Shown here: in pieces, positions 15,869 through 23,431 of the stretch
Position numbering within the stretch: the stretch's first letter is position 1
How the letters are laid out: the number at the start of each line of letters is the position of its first letter
DNA from: PALSA-278 sp963760285
GTDB taxonomy: Bacteria; Acidobacteriota; Terriglobia; Acidiferrales; UBA7541
Length of the DNA stretch: 64,000 nt
Assembly: GCA_963760285.1 (NCBI GenBank)
Contig: CAVXCI010000003.1
Span: forward strand, 124,001 to 188,000
Direction: 5' to 3'
The notes under the pieces: generated by a model
The model's input: the letters and a program-made list of their open reading frames with translations, nothing else
What the model was told of the DNA's origin: nothing
Databases searched by the model: none
Position numbers and translations under genes: made by a program

Positions 15869-16783
15869 ATGGCCCTCGTCACCGGACCGCTGCGGCCATC
15901 GTTTGAGCGTCCGCCCTCGCGTGTAGCCATTCGCCGCGCCGCTTCCTATTCCATTGACCTCGCCGCTTTGGTCTATGAGACGCTGCGCGAATTTGACCTG
16001 CCTGTTCGCGGCAAGATCGTCCTGCTCAAGCCCAATTTCGTCGAGCCGGATCCCGACGGCGTTATCAACACGCATCCGGCGCTGGTCGCTGCCACGCGCG
16101 ACAGTTTTTTGCGGCTGGGCGCGCAGACCGTGCTCCTCGGCGAAGGTCCGGGACACGAGCGCGACACCGAAGGCATCCTGGAAACCAACCGCCTGCGTGA
16201 ATTCACCGGGCCTCTTGAAAACATCTTTGTGGACCTGAACCTCGACGACGTTTCGCGGATTCCCACCCGCACCCGCGCGTCAAAGTTGAAGTTCCTCTAT
16301 CTCCCCAACACCGTTCTTCGCGCCGACTTTGTCGTCTCCATGCCCAAGATGAAGACTCATCACTGGGCCGGAGTAACTCTCTCCCTGAAAAATATGTTCG
16401 GCATTATTCCCGGCAACTGCTACGGCTGGCCGAAAAATCCCCTGCATTGGGCGGGACTTACCCGCTCCATTCTGGACATCAACGCCACCGTGCGCCCCGA
16501 TTTCGCCATTGTGGACGGCATCATCGCCATGGAAGGCAACGGCCCCATTCAGGGCGCGCCCAAACTCGCCCAGGCTCTGGTGATGGGCGACGATCCCGTC
16601 GCCGTGGACGCCACCTGCGCCCGCCTGATGGGCTTGCTCCCGGAGCGCATTGACTATCTCCGGCGCGCCGGCCTCCTCATTGGCCACCTGAATCCTGAAA
16701 AAATTCTCCAGCTTGGCGACTCCCTCGAATCCGCCCGCTCTCCCTTCGCCATGCTCCCCGCCTTCCACCATCTCCGCGCCTGA
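15869..16783 (+). CDS. DUF362 domain-containing protein
   Basis: 304 residues with the DUF362 fold markers: GKIVLLKPNFVEPDP near residue 47, HPALVAATRDSFLRLGA, LGEGPGHERDTEG, VSMPKMKTHHWAGVTLSLKN, NMFGIIPGNCYGWPK, VDGIIAMEGNGPIQG and ADPVAVDATCARLMG-like sequence. Many DUF362 proteins end with a ferredoxin-type 4Fe-4S domain; this one does not. A GAAGGGA Shine-Dalgarno lies just upstream. It begins five bases after the toroid gene, a pairing I recall as recurrent in Acidobacteriota. The biochemical role is unknown. Confidence 0.88.
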   Translation: MALVTGPLRPSFERPPSRVAIRRAASYSIDLAALVYETLREFDLPVRGKIVLLKPNFVEPDPDGVINTHPALVAATRDSFLRLGAQTVLLGEGPGHERDTEGILETNRLREFTGPLENIFVDLNLDDVSRIPTRTRASKLKFLYLPNTVLRADFVVSMPKMKTHHWAGVTLSLKNMFGIIPGNCYGWPKNPLHWAGLTRSILDINATVRPDFAIVDGIIAMEGNGPIQGAPKLAQALVMGDDPVAVDATCARLMGLLPERIDYLRRAGLLIGHLNPEKILQLGDSLESARSPFAMLPAFHHLRA

Positions 16784-16791
16784 TCGAAATA

Positions 16792-16821
16792 TTGACCTCA
16801 GCGCGCTGCGCTTCCTATAGA
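16792..16821 (+). promoter_or_regulatory. sigma70-type promoter for the 16882 propeller gene
   Basis: TTGACC at 16792-16797, an 18-nt spacer and TATAGA at 16816-16821. It starts 8 nt after the DUF362 stop and leaves a leader of about 55 nt that includes AAGGAG before the ATG. Confidence 0.55.
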
Positions 16822-16881
16822 TTCAGCCGCTTCCTGGGTGTATTCTTTTTTCACGTCGCCCGCGACCTCAAGGAGATTGCC

Positions 16882-18168
16882 ATGAAATCCATCTTTCGAT
16901 TTGCTGGGACAGCCCTAATTCTTGCCTCTGGCGTCATACTGTTTGCCCTTCGCCCGGACGCCTCTACACAGCACTATGTTTTGACCAACAACAATATCGT
17001 GAACGACGCGAACACCGGGACAATCCTGCGCTTGGGCGGTACGCAGGCAAATCCAACTCTCACACCCACCCAGACGCTGCAAACCGGCCAAGTCACGGAT
17101 GCCGGAACCGTTACCTCACCGACCATAAAACTCACTCGCAACGGACCTGACTACTGCGTCTATATCGCGAATGGAGAAAAGAGCGGAAATTCCATTAGCG
17201 CCTTCAAATATCCCGGCTTGCAACTCGTGGGAAATTACTCCAATTCGAATATTGCAAGTTCAGCGGGAGGCATTGGAATCGCCACAAACGGCGACCAACT
17301 CTTCGCCGACTACGCCGGCTACGACATGAGCCACTACGTCGCCTCTTGGAGAATTGGCGCCGGATGCGCACTTTCGCTCTTGGATACGGCGCAAACGGCA
17401 GTGGATCTACCGGCTTCCCTGGCTGTGACGCCCGACGGAAAAACTCTCATCCTGGGATACCTCAGCGACGGAGGCAATGCCGATTCATTCTCGATCTCCG
17501 CAAATGGAAAGCTCACCGAATTGGGGCCTTTTGGTAACTATCTCGCTACCACCATGCTGGGGATGGACCTGACCGCCGACGGCAAGTACGCTTTTTTCTC
17601 GCTGCAGGCGGACGGCAGCAACGGCGACAACAACACCGAGATGGAATCCTTCGCCGTGAACCCCGGCGGCGCTCTGACAGACCAGACCATTTGGGGCGGT
17701 GACGGCAGCCTCGGGTTCGGACCCCCCAATGAGGGTTATTTGTGGTTCAGCCCGAACGAGAGATTTCTGTTTGTTTCGGGGAGCTCTTCAGTTTCGCAAA
17801 TCACCACGCTGAACTTCACCGAGAGTCCCAAGTTAGACATCTACTACGGTGGTTGCCTCACCACACTGCGCGTCCCCAATGGCGAGCCAGCTCTGGCAGT
17901 TGCTGGCATGGCCACTGTTACGCCGACCGGAGCAGGTGGCGATCTCTACGTAGCCGAGGGATACGATTTCAATACTGTAGGGCTTCTCGCAATCAATCCC
18001 TCGACTGGATGTACAACCGAATTCCCGGAGTCACCCTATTCCATCGGCGGCAATTCACCTATCACCTCCCTCGCTGCGTGGCCCCCCGGCCGTTCTGAAA
18101 ATCACCTTCCATCACGCGCGACGCTAGCAGCTATCTATGGCCTTCTTTGTTACTCGACACACTTATAA
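16882..18168 (+). CDS. secreted beta-propeller protein (lactonase/YVTN-like)
   Basis: 428 residues. ATG at 16882 is preceded by AAGGAG; an upstream in-frame start would translate the promoter. The signal peptide is clear (KSIFRFAGTALILASGVILFAL). The mature part carries blade-like repeats: VYIANGEKSGNSISAFKYPG, GIGIATNGDQLFADYAG, LAVTPDGKTLILGYLSDGG, MDLTADGKYAFFSLQAD, LWFSPNERFLFVSGSS and LYVAEGYDFNTVGLLAINP. This pattern of xxPDGKxLxV strands is that of 6-phosphogluconolactonase/YVTN-like propellers. No catalytic assignment is possible. The last ~25 residues (after SLAAWPPG) look unrelated to a propeller and may reflect another 3' frame change. Confidence 0.7.
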   Translation: MKSIFRFAGTALILASGVILFALRPDASTQHYVLTNNNIVNDANTGTILRLGGTQANPTLTPTQTLQTGQVTDAGTVTSPTIKLTRNGPDYCVYIANGEKSGNSISAFKYPGLQLVGNYSNSNIASSAGGIGIATNGDQLFADYAGYDMSHYVASWRIGAGCALSLLDTAQTAVDLPASLAVTPDGKTLILGYLSDGGNADSFSISANGKLTELGPFGNYLATTMLGMDLTADGKYAFFSLQADGSNGDNNTEMESFAVNPGGALTDQTIWGGDGSLGFGPPNEGYLWFSPNERFLFVSGSSSVSQITTLNFTESPKLDIYYGGCLTTLRVPNGEPALAVAGMATVTPTGAGGDLYVAEGYDFNTVGLLAINPSTGCTTEFPESPYSIGGNSPITSLAAWPPGRSENHLPSRATLAAIYGLLCYSTHL

Positions 18169-18288
18169 TTATTATGTTTACGTCTGCATCGCATCAGTTA
18201 CGGCAGGGCTCGCAGCAGCAGGGGACGCTGCCTGCGATGCCCGGTGTGGTTGTTGTGTCCCTTCTCTGTATATATCCCTTGCATTTGC

Positions 18289-18797
18289 CGTGCGGCCCCT
18301 AAAGGGCCGCGCTACATAACCACGGTAGTATCCCAGCACCCGTTCCAAAATGTGCGCCGCGACAGATGCATCCCCGAGCGACGAACCGGCACCCTGTAGC
18401 GCCGCCCCTTGCGGGCGGCAGTCTTTTCTTGTTGCCGTCCCACTCGTTTCGGCGGGACGCGGCTTTTCGCCGCGAAACACGCCTCGATCAAATCTCTCTT
18501 TCGAGCGCGGGCTCGCGCCCGGCGTGCGGCCCCTGAAGGGCCGCGCTACATAACCACGGTGGTATCCCAGCACCCGTTCCAAAATGTGCGCCGCGACAAA
18601 TGCATCCCCGGGCGACGATCCAGCACCCTGTAGCGCCGCCCCTTGCGGGCGGCAGCCTTTTCTTGTTGCCGTCCCACTCGTTTCGGCGGGACGCGGCTTT
18701 TCGCCGCGAAACACGCCGCGATCAAATCTGTCCTTCGAGCGCGGGCTCGCGCCCGCCGTGCGGCCCGTAAAGGGCCGCGCTACATAACCACGGTAGC
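18289..18797. repeat. 234-bp tandem repeat, 2.2 copies
   Basis: Unit 1 is 18289-18522, unit 2 is 18523-18756 (about 11 mismatches to unit 1), and a partial third unit runs to about 18797. Each unit contains several self-complementary segments: GCGGCCC/GGGCCGC around a short loop, GCCGCC/GGGCGGC, GCGGC-tttt-CGCCGC and GCGGGC-tcgc-GCCCGC. Such stacked GC hairpins resemble REP/BIME-type elements. Confidence 0.9.
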
Positions 18798-18848
18798 AGC
18801 TGAAACACCGCCAACCATCCACAATTCTTCCGCGCCCAAGCCCCTTGG

Positions 18849-18897
18849 GGTCATCCCGAGCCATGCTCGCGAAGCGAGCCGTAAGGCGAGGGATCTG
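18849..18897 (+). repeat. hairpin repeat family B, copy 1
   Basis: GGTCATCCCGAGCCAT and TAAGGCGAGGGATCTG flank a hairpin (GCTCGC-gaa-GCGAGC, 18865-18879). The same flanks occur in inverted orientation at 51489-51540 around a different hairpin. Confidence 0.8.
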
Positions 18898-18951
18898 TTG
18901 TTGAATTTGGCCAGTATTATCGGCACCAGTCTTTAGGCTGGCACCGCCATG

Positions 18952-18985
18952 TAGCGGCGCCTTTAGGGCCCCAGTCTTTTCTCTT
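18952..18985. repeat. degenerate relative of the 234-bp repeat core
   Basis: TAGCGGCGCC...CCAGTCTTTTCT here parallels TAGCGCCGCC...GGCAGTCTTTTCT inside the 234-bp units, suggesting a shorter, diverged member of the same family. Confidence 0.45.
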
Positions 18986-19093
18986 CTATCAAACGCCGCA
19001 GACCAACTGTTACAGAAGCTGCTGTTGATTTTTTCCGCGGAATTCCGACAATAGGTCAGAACTATGCCCAGACGACGGAAACAGGCGCAAAAC

Positions 19094-19182
19094 GGCGAAT
19101 TCTAATAGGGACACATGTGACAGTCGTAAAATCGCAACTCTCACGTAATCAATGGCATCCACTTTTCTAATAGGGACACTTT
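19094..19182 (+). repeat. paired CTAATAGGGAC element, copy 1
   Basis: Two CTAATAGGGAC motifs begin at 19103 and 19167. The inner sequence, including an AATCGC core and a terminal AATCAATGGCATCCACTTTT stretch, matches the reverse complement of 37253-37340. Looks like a non-autonomous mobile or REP-type unit. Confidence 0.8.
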
Positions 19183-19345
19183 TTGACTTCTCATTTTTGC
19201 CGCATTTCACCCCCCGATTTTCCCCCTTCTCCCCCGCAGCAACACCTGATCGCCCTCCGATCTGCCCAATTTCCCGCCAGCATTGCCGCCGGACCGTCCT
19301 CGGATTACAATCGCACCCGGCACCGCGCATCATGGAGGAAATAAA

Positions 19346-20419
19346 TTGACCGTCAGGAACACCGCCCGCATCGCCGTCATTCCCGGTGACGGCATCGGAC
19401 AGGAAGTGATCCCCGAAGCCTGCAAAGTTTTTCAGGCCGCCGCGAGAAATTTCGGCCACGCCGTGGAGTTTGAAAATTTCGACTGGGGCGCGGAACGCTA
19501 TCTGCGCGACGCCACCACGCTTCCCGACGGCGCGCCGGAAATGTTTCAGTCAAAGTTCGACGCCATTCTTCTTGGCGCCATGGGCGACCCTCGCGTGCCG
19601 TCCAACGTTCATGCCGCGGATATTCTGCTGGGCCTGCGAAAAAAACTGGACCTCTTCGTCAATCTGCGCCCCTGCTTCTTGTACGACCGCCGCCTCACTC
19701 CGCTCCGCGACCGCATGGAAGACGACATTCGCATCACCGTGGTCCGCGAGAACACCGAAGGCCTCTACGTTGGCATGGGTGGAATTTTCAAGAAGGGAAC
19801 GCCGGACGAAATCGCCATTCAGGAGGACGTCAACACCCGCAAGGGCGTGGAGCGCATCATCCGCTTCGCCTTTGAATACGCCCGCTCCCACAGCCTGAAA
19901 CGCCTGTGCATGGCGGATAAATCCAACGCCATTAATTTTGGACACGATCTCTGGCAGCGCGTGTTCCGCGAAGTCCGCAAGGAATATTCCGATATTGATT
20001 CGTCGCATCAGTACATTGACAACCTGCTGATGCAGATGGTCCGCGACCCGCGGCAGTTTCAGGTGATCGTCACCTGCAATTTATTTGGAGACATCGCCAG
20101 CGACCTCGCCGCGCAGCTCGCCGGCGGACTGGGACTCGCCGCATCGGGAAATATTCATCCCGGCCGCGTTTCCATGTTCGAGCCGGTGCATGGCTCCGCC
20201 CCGGACATCGCCGGGAAAAATACCGCCAACCCGCTGGGCTCGGTTCTCACCGCCGCGATGATGGCCGCGCACCTCGGCTGGAATCACGAGGCCGGGCGCC
20301 TGGACGCCGCCGTTCGCGCCGCGCTCGCCGCGGGCGCCACCACGCCGGACCTCGGCGGTAAAATGAGCACCCGCGAATGCGGCAATTGGCTCGCCGCCTG
20401 GGTCGCCAAGTCCCAATGA
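19346..20419 (+). CDS. isocitrate/isopropylmalate dehydrogenase family protein
   Basis: About 357 residues. The TTG at 19346 follows GGAGG with 7-nt spacing and starts exactly at the family N-terminus (TVRNTARIAVIPGDGIGQEV). Hallmarks of NAD(P)-dependent beta-hydroxyacid oxidative decarboxylases are GDGIG, LLGAMGDPRVP, LRKKLDLFVNLRP, VRENTEGLYVG, the catalytic CMADKSNAI (lysine), CNLFGDIASDLAAQLAGGLG and FEPVHGSAPDIAGKNTANP. The substrate (3-isopropylmalate, isocitrate or tartrate) is not fixed by sequence. No other leucine-biosynthesis genes are nearby, so leuB is not asserted. The stop overlaps the ATG of the next small gene (ATGA). Confidence 0.9.
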   Translation: MTVRNTARIAVIPGDGIGQEVIPEACKVFQAAARNFGHAVEFENFDWGAERYLRDATTLPDGAPEMFQSKFDAILLGAMGDPRVPSNVHAADILLGLRKKLDLFVNLRPCFLYDRRLTPLRDRMEDDIRITVVRENTEGLYVGMGGIFKKGTPDEIAIQEDVNTRKGVERIIRFAFEYARSHSLKRLCMADKSNAINFGHDLWQRVFREVRKEYSDIDSSHQYIDNLLMQMVRDPRQFQVIVTCNLFGDIASDLAAQLAGGLGLAASGNIHPGRVSMFEPVHGSAPDIAGKNTANPLGSVLTAAMMAAHLGWNHEAGRLDAAVRAALAAGATTPDLGGKMSTRECGNWLAAWVAKSQ

Positions 20420-20781
20420 ATTCCAGTGGCGATGGGCAAAGCGAAAACCTGGTGGCGACGCGGCCCATGTGTTGTCCGAGGTGTCAGGCCGCATTGTCTC
20501 GCAGCGACGTGCGGGGACGTTGGTTCCGTTGTCCTTGATGCAAACTTCCGTTGTATGTTTCGGCCGCTTATATGAAAACGCCTACGATCCTCGGCATTCT
20601 TTGTAGCGTCGGCGTGGCGCTGTCTGTGAGGCTGAGCTTTACTGCGCGGGTTGTTCTCGGCTCCATTCTTTGGTTTCCCATCGGCATGATCATTTTCGCG
20701 CTGATGGTGCGGATTGCCCCTCCCTTTCTCAAGCATTACGTGGACAACGACTCCCTCGGCATCATTGGTCCGAACGAATAA
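20416..20781 (+). CDS. small zinc-ribbon two-TM protein interrupted by in-frame UGA
   Basis: From the ATG at 20416 (overlapping the dehydrogenase stop as ATGA) one frame runs to 20781, broken only by TGA at 20536-20538. The first part gives MCCPRCQAALSRSD and GRWFRCP; immediately after the TGA come CKLPLYVSAAYMKTP, then two hydrophobic segments (ILGILCSVGVALSV and VVLGSILWFPIGMIIFALMV) and a polar tail. The TGA therefore falls inside the second CxxC (C-P-stop-C) of a zinc ribbon that precedes two membrane helices, an architecture I recall from small acidobacterial membrane proteins. Either TGG was changed to TGA (mutation or sequence error), or the codon is read through. If translation restarts, the ATG at 20572 would give only the membrane part. 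Confidence 0.6.
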
Positions 20782-20791
20782 AATAATTACT

Positions 20792-21484
20792 TCAACCGTA
20801 GTAATAATTGGGCGTGCGGGTTTTCTTCCACTGAAACGCCAGCAGAATGCCCATGGCGAATCCGCCCACGTGCGCCCACCAGGCTATGGTCTGCGCTCCG
20901 TGCTGCGTGACGTTGCCCAGACCCCCGAATAGTTGCAGGGCAAACCAAATGGCGATGAAAATGATCGCGGGAATTTCAAAGATTAGCGGAATGATGATGA
21001 TGGGAACCAGCGTCAGAATCCGCGACACCGGAAAGAGAATCAGGAACGCGCCCACCACTCCGGAGATTGCGCCGCTCGCTCCGATGGTGGGAACGCTGGA
21101 GCCCCAGTTGAAAAAAACGTGGGTGAGGCCGGCCACGATCCCGCAGACAAAATAAAAGACCAGAAATGGAATGTGGCCCAGGCGGTCTTCCACGTTGGCG
21201 CCGAAAATCCACAGAAACCACATATTGCCGATGATGTGCAGCCAGTCGGCATGAAGGAACAGGCTGGAAATCAGCGGCAGAACGGCGTCCACAAAAGTGA
21301 CTGAGCCGCCATTGGCCAGGCTGGCGAAGCGCTCCGGCACCAGTCCGTAGGCGCCGAGCAAATGATTCAGCGCCACGTGCGAGAAGGTAAGCTCTTCCAC
21401 GAACACGTAAACGTTCAGAGCGATCAATCCCAGCGTGACGATGGGAAAGGCGCGGCGCGGTATCAGCGATTTCAGCGGAAGCAT
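20792..21484 (-). CDS. rhomboid-family intramembrane serine protease
   Basis: A 230-residue polytopic membrane protease. The catalytic serine lies in GASGAISG (S137), the partner histidine in WWAHVGGF (H205), and the stabilising HxxxN in HIIGNMWFLW (H83, N87). The LFLHADWLHIIGNMWFLWIFG and VEDRLGHIPFLVFY segments are typical of the bacterial rhomboid core with six transmembrane helices. It lies 15 bp downstream of the PfkB-kinase gene on the same strand and is probably co-transcribed. Substrates are unknown. Confidence 0.92.
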   Translation of the reverse strand: MLPLKSLIPRRAFPIVTLGLIALNVYVFVEELTFSHVALNHLLGAYGLVPERFASLANGGSVTFVDAVLPLISSLFLHADWLHIIGNMWFLWIFGANVEDRLGHIPFLVFYFVCGIVAGLTHVFFNWGSSVPTIGASGAISGVVGAFLILFPVSRILTLVPIIIIPLIFEIPAIIFIAIWFALQLFGGLGNVTQHGAQTIAWWAHVGGFAMGILLAFQWKKTRTPNYYYG

Positions 21485-21499
21485 GGGTTCAGCGGGCTT

Positions 21500-22474
21500 T
21501 CATCGTTCCGCGAAGGCGATTTCCTCGGGATCAAACGCCGGCTCGTTGCGTGTTCCAGTCATCATCAGATTTTCAATCTCTTCGATGGTGGCGATGTGTC
21601 CGCGCGCGCCGGGAGCGATGCAGTTGAGGGCGGCCGCGGCGCAACTGAAATCCATGGTGCGCGGCAGCGGCCAGCCCTGGACCACTCCGTAAAGAAAAGC
21701 GCCGTGGAAGACGTCACCCGCGCCGGTGGTGTCCACCGCGGAGACCCGGAACGCGGGAGCGTAGAGGAATCGTCCGCGATGCCAGACAATCGCGCCTTCC
21801 GATCCCAGCGTGGCGCCGACGGCAGGACATTGTGTTTCCGTGGCGATGCGGCGCAGGGCGGCGAGAATATTTTCATCGCCGGTTAACCGAGTGGGGAATT
21901 GGCGCGAGCCGATGAGGTAATCCACGGCTTCAAGTAAAACTTCAAGTCCTGAATAAATGTTGTCCACGTCGGCAATTACGGGAATTTTTTCAGCGCGCGC
22001 GAATTTTGCGGCGGTTGCGGCCGCGGCAGTATCATGGCCGTCCACTAACAGCCCACGCGCGGAGGTGATCCACTCGCGCTGAATTTCCGAGGGCTGAAGA
22101 GCGAGCCGCGCGTCGCGTCCCCAGAGAATGGTTCGCTCGCCGGAAGTTTCATCAACAAGAATATATGCGGACTGGCTGGGGCAATTGGGGACGGGGATCA
22201 CGCGCGCGTCCACGGCGGTCCGCTGAAATTCCTCGATGTGCTTCCGCGCAGCGGCGTCGTCTCCGGCCTTGCCGATATAGCGCGCGCGCAGTCCCCATTT
22301 GCTGCAGGCCACCATGGCGCTGGCGACTTGTCCGCCGAGCTGCGTCTGCGCGGAAATGAATTCCATCTTGGAGTCGGCAAGAGGGAAGGCCGGCAGGCGG
22401 ATGATGCAGTCGGTGGCGTTCAGGCCCACGCCGGCGACGTCCACAGCGGGAACATGCGCGGAGGAATTATCCAT
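21500..22474 (-). CDS. PfkB-family carbohydrate kinase
   Basis: A 324-residue ribokinase-type sugar or nucleoside kinase. It has the N-terminal substrate-side sequence VDVAGVGLNATDCIIRLP, the glycine pair in TQLGGQVASAMVA, and the C-terminal PfkB signature DTTGAGDVFHGAFLYG, whose aspartate is the catalytic base. The phosphate acceptor cannot be deduced. ATG at 22474 with no Shine-Dalgarno, but a promoter ends 9 nt upstream, so the mRNA is probably near-leaderless. Followed on the same strand by the rhomboid gene. Confidence 0.9.
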   Translation of the reverse strand: MDNSSAHVPAVDVAGVGLNATDCIIRLPAFPLADSKMEFISAQTQLGGQVASAMVACSKWGLRARYIGKAGDDAAARKHIEEFQRTAVDARVIPVPNCPSQSAYILVDETSGERTILWGRDARLALQPSEIQREWITSARGLLVDGHDTAAAATAAKFARAEKIPVIADVDNIYSGLEVLLEAVDYLIGSRQFPTRLTGDENILAALRRIATETQCPAVGATLGSEGAIVWHRGRFLYAPAFRVSAVDTTGAGDVFHGAFLYGVVQGWPLPRTMDFSCAAAALNCIAPGARGHIATIEEIENLMMTGTRNEPAFDPEEIAFAER

Positions 22475-22483
22475 GAATTGACC

Positions 22484-22511
22484 ACTCTAGCGGACACAGA
22501 TTGATTTGCAA
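22484..22511 (-). promoter_or_regulatory. candidate promoter giving a near-leaderless pfkB-type mRNA
   Basis: On the minus strand: TTGCAA (22511-22506), a 16-nt spacer and TAGAGT (22489-22484), then 9 nt to the ATG. No Shine-Dalgarno is present. Confidence 0.45.
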
Positions 22512-22663
22512 GCGTGAAATCTTTTTGAAGTTGCGATTCAGCCGAAAATCTGTCGCGAAGCAGCGCTTCCACGTTGCACGTGCGAAACTGCTATGATAAG
22601 TAAATCTGTTGCGCTTGGCCCGTTTTTTGCGCTGAGCGGATTCGTCGGCGCGCCGACATACGC

Positions 22664-23412
22664 ATGCCACTTCGAGATTCCGAAGCCATAATTTTGCGGA
22701 CTTATCCGCTGGGAGAGGCGGACCGGCTGGTAAGTTTTCTCAGCCGCTCCTATGGCCGCGTGCGTGGCGTGGCCAAAGCGGCGCGGCGTCCCAAGAGCCG
22801 CTTCGGGTCCACGCTGGAGAGTTGCTCCTACATTCGCATCTGGTATTTCGAGCGCGAAACGCGCGACCTGGTGCGCGTAACCCAGTGCGAATTGCTGGAA
22901 TCGTTTATGGGTTCGTACAGCGATTATGAATCCGGAAATTCGCTTACGCTGCTGGCGGAAATTTCCGAAGCGGTGCTGCCGGAACGCGAGCCGCTGGACG
23001 CGTCGTTCAGCCTGCTGTTACTGGCGGCGCGGACGATTAACGAGACGCGCGCGCCCGCTTTGCCCGTGGCATATTTCTCGTTGTGGACCATGCGCCTGGC
23101 GGGCTGGCTTCCGGCTCTGGATCGTTGTGCGCGATGCGGCAAGGAATTGGCAAGGACCAGCAGGTATGGCGCGCCGGGGCGGACGGGTTGTGGTGCCAGA
23201 AATGCCGGCTGCCGGGAACGAATGTGATTTCCCGGGCACGCATTGAATGCCGCGCGAATCCTGCGATCGGAAAAGCTTAGCGCTCTGGCAACCAGAGAAA
23301 AGCCGCTTCCCGCAGCCGCGCTGAATGAGTTGACGGCTTTCTGCTCAATGGAATCGAGCACCAGATTGAACGCAAACTTGCGACGAGGGAATTCATGGAG
23401 ATGACGGCATGA
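22664..23412 (+). pseudogene. recO: DNA repair protein RecO, several frameshifts
   Basis: RecO loads RecA and anneals DNA in RecF-pathway recombination. The N-terminal OB-fold is intact in frame from the ATG at 22664 (RDSEAIILRTYPLGEADRLV, GRVRGVAKAARRPKSRFG) through the helical domain and CARCGK. The frame then breaks: GLWCQKCRLPG is read in a second frame near 23170-23230, ARILRSEKLSAL in the first frame again, and GIEHQIERKLATREF in the second frame to a TGA at 23410-23412. At least three single-base shifts are needed for a normal-length protein of about 249 residues, with the CxxC pairs preserved. I think sequence error is likelier than true decay because adjacent glyQ and glyS show the same problem. 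A 14-bp palindrome lies 6 nt before the ATG. Confidence 0.8.
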
Positions 23413-23431
23413 TGGCGCGCCAAAAAGGCGA

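Larger units (their letters stand above)
18169..19345. other. 1.2-kb repeat-rich intergenic region
   Basis: No gene is supported here. The region holds a 234-bp tandem repeat (18289-18797), a hairpin repeat (18849-18897), a degenerate unit near 18952-18985 and a paired-motif element (19094-19182). ORFs visible on both strands are artefacts of the tandem repeat, whose period is a multiple of three. GGAGG near 19335-19339 is the Shine-Dalgarno for the next gene. Confidence 0.7.

Noticed and set aside
18289..18797. CRISPR array
   Set aside because: Repeat units of 234 bp without spacers and no cas genes nearby.
18178..18864. Long leftward ORF and three rightward ~67-residue ORFs over the repeat region
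   Set aside because: They arise from the 234-bp tandem repeat, whose period is a multiple of three; the same peptide repeats in several frames and on both strands, with no start signals.
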